Shown piece by piece: positions 62,918 to 64,000 of a DNA stretch of 64,000 bases. The position numbers and the translations under genes were made by a program. Source of the stretch: Pantoea agglomerans (lineage in GTDB: Bacteria > Pseudomonadota > Gammaproteobacteria > Enterobacterales > Enterobacteriaceae); the NCBI RefSeq assembly GCF_021397715.1, contig NZ_CP090207.1, forward strand, positions 2,108,001-2,172,000, read 5' to 3'. Each line of letters begins with the position of its first letter. Position 1 is the stretch's first letter. The notes under the pieces were generated by a model, which was not told where the DNA came from, searched no databases, and worked only from the letters and a program-made list of their open reading frames with translations.

Positions 62918-64000
62918 CCGTCCTGAACTGAGTGAAGAGGTGCGCAAAGCGCAGCATACCGCCGGCATCCAGAGCGGTGTTGGCCGCAGCAATAAACATG
63001 AAAGCGCTGAGATGCATGTCTCCGGCGAGGCGCGGTTTATCGACGACAAGCCTGAGCTGCCCGGTATGCTGCACCTCTGTCCGCGGTTGAGTGAACACGC
63101 CCATGCGCGCATAACCCGGATTGATGTTGAGCCGTGCTACGCCATTCCCGGCGTAGTCAGCGTGCTGACCTGGCAGGATGTGCCCGGCATCAATGATGTT
63201 GGTCCGCTGGAGCCGGGCGATCCGCTGCTGGCGCACGACAAAGTCGAATATATGGGTCAGATTGTGATTGCGGTGGCGGCCGATTCCCCGGACGCTGCCC
63301 GGCTGGGCGCCGCCGCTGCCGTGATTGAATATGAGGTGCTTGAACCGCTGCTGGATGTTGAACAGGCGCTGGCGCAGGGCAGCTTTGTGCAGGAGCCGCA
63401 CGTTCATCGGCGCGGTGACGTTGATGCCGCGCTGGCACGCGCCCCGCATCGCATCAGCGGTTCCTTTCATATTGGCGGTCAGGAACACTTCTATCTGGAA
63501 ACCCAGACGGCAATGGTCATTCCCGGCGAAGATCAGCAGCTGCAGGTCTTTTCCTCGACTCAGAATCCCACTGAAGTGCAGAAGCTGGTGGCGGAAGTGA
63601 TGGGCATCAGCCTGAATCAGGTCACAATTGATATGCGGCGGATGGGCGGCGGATTTGGCGGCAAAGAGACCCAGGCGGCGGGCGTGGCCTGTCTCTGCGC
63701 CATCGTGGCGCGCCAGACTGGCCGGGCGGCGAAGATGCGGCTTTCCCGCCGCGACGACATGCGCATCACCGGCAAACGGCATCCGTTTTTTGTCCGTTAC
63801 GAGGTCGGTGTTGAGGATGACGGGCTGTTATGTGGGGTGAAGATTGACCTGGCGGGTAACTGCGGTTATTCACTCGATCTCAGTGGATCGATCGTCGATC
63901 GGGCGATGTTCCACGCCGACAACGCCTATTACCTCGGCGATGCGCTGATAACCGGCTATCGCTGCCGCACAAATACAGCCTCAAATACTGCCTATCGGGG
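62907..64000 (+). CDS. xdhB: Xanthine dehydrogenase large subunit XdhB (partial)
   Basis: The frame opens with ATG at 62907, 11 bases before the xdhA stop, and stays open to the window end (364 codons). It encodes the N-terminal half of the molybdenum-cofactor subunit: the SGEARFIDDKPELPGMLHL segment, QEHFYLETQTAMVIPGED and the cofactor-binding MRRMGGGFGGKETQAAG. The last readable residues TNTASNTAYRG are a family signature. The rest of the gene and probably xdhC lie beyond 64000. Confidence 0.93.
   Translation, partial: MSHNRPELSEEVRKAQHTAGIQSGVGRSNKHESAEMHVSGEARFIDDKPELPGMLHLCPRLSEHAHARITRIDVEPCYAIPGVVSVLTWQDVPGINDVGPLEPGDPLLAHDKVEYMGQIVIAVAADSPDAARLGAAAAVIEYEVLEPLLDVEQALAQGSFVQEPHVHRRGDVDAALARAPHRISGSFHIGGQEHFYLETQTAMVIPGEDQQLQVFSSTQNPTEVQKLVAEVMGISLNQVTIDMRRMGGGFGGKETQAAGVACLCAIVARQTGRAAKMRLSRRDDMRITGKRHPFFVRYEVGVEDDGLLCGVKIDLAGNCGYSLDLSGSIVDRAMFHADNAYYLGDALITGYRCRTNTASNTAYR

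Noticed and set aside
62739..63782. 347-codon minus-strand frame across xdhA/xdhB
   Set aside because: Shadow of two strongly conserved genes on the plus strand; composition (His, Arg, Gln-rich) is typical of antisense frames.
1..64000. Mobile elements, tRNA, rRNA, phage or toxin-antitoxin genes
   Set aside because: I looked for transposase and integrase motifs, tRNA-like cloverleaf segments and small paired toxin genes and saw none that could be supported.

Overview
This window looks like ordinary chromosome from an Erwiniaceae-type enterobacterium, with Pantoea or Erwinia the best guess. The basis is protein-level resemblance, from memory, to the E. coli ydgD-ydgU-asr, rstAB, ydgI-ydgH, pntAB, uspE-fnr, ynfM-ynfL-mlc-ynfK and ynfD-ynfB-ynfA-ydfG blocks. 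These blocks are rearranged and interleaved with genes E. coli lacks. Base composition is even and moderately GC-rich. I found no rRNA, tRNA, insertion sequence, integrase, phage gene or CRISPR array.

Layout. 0-8.6 kb: the end of hrpA, a periplasmic protease (ydgD), the small protein YdgU, the acid-shock protein Asr with an RstA-type box upstream, an M32 carboxypeptidase that appears to be the third gene of an rstA-rstB transcript, a hypothetical protein, the YdgI antiporter-like permease and YdgH. 9-15 kb: pntAB, uspE, fnr (with its own FNR box) and smrA. 14.8-32.5 kb is accessory in character: a PcaQ-like LysR with an aromatic-acid-type permease, a 2-oxoadipate dioxygenase/decarboxylase homologue, a carboxylesterase, a chemoreceptor with a sigma-28-type promoter, a methionine-type aminotransferase, two substrate-binding proteins without permeases, two M20-type peptidases, an MHS permease and two further LysR regulators. 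This block suggests uptake and use of amino acids, peptides and organic acids.

32.5-42.2 kb is a complete L-rhamnose module: aldA, rhaT, rhaR, rhaS and rhaBADM, with a recognisable CRP/RhaS promoter. Inside it lie ybiI, the 32-residue membrane protein YoaK and one hypothetical gene. 42.3-43.8 kb holds a TetR (ComR-like) regulator divergent from two tandem BhsA-like periplasmic proteins. A shared palindromic operator with GATC at its centre lies in front of both. 43.8-50.7 kb: sotB, cybB, a small Cys-rich protein, ynfM/ynfL, mlc and bioD2. 50.8-58 kb: a xanthine-type permease, the OsmU osmoprotectant ABC transporter (osmV, W, X, Y) and a DHA2 drug-type exporter. 57.8-59.7 kb: ynfD, ynfB, ynfA and ydfG. 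59.7-64 kb: a purine catabolic operon guaD-xdhA-xdhB, cut by the window end, with two PurR-like palindromes upstream.

No radically new enzymatic system is evident. The most noteworthy signals are regulatory: the GATC-centred TetR operator pair, the paired GCAAnCGnTTGC boxes before guaD, the perfect LysR-type palindrome at 29.7 kb and the inclusion of a carboxypeptidase in the rstAB transcript. Several small proteins are easily missed by annotation. All family assignments come from reading motifs and remembered homologues; no database search was run.
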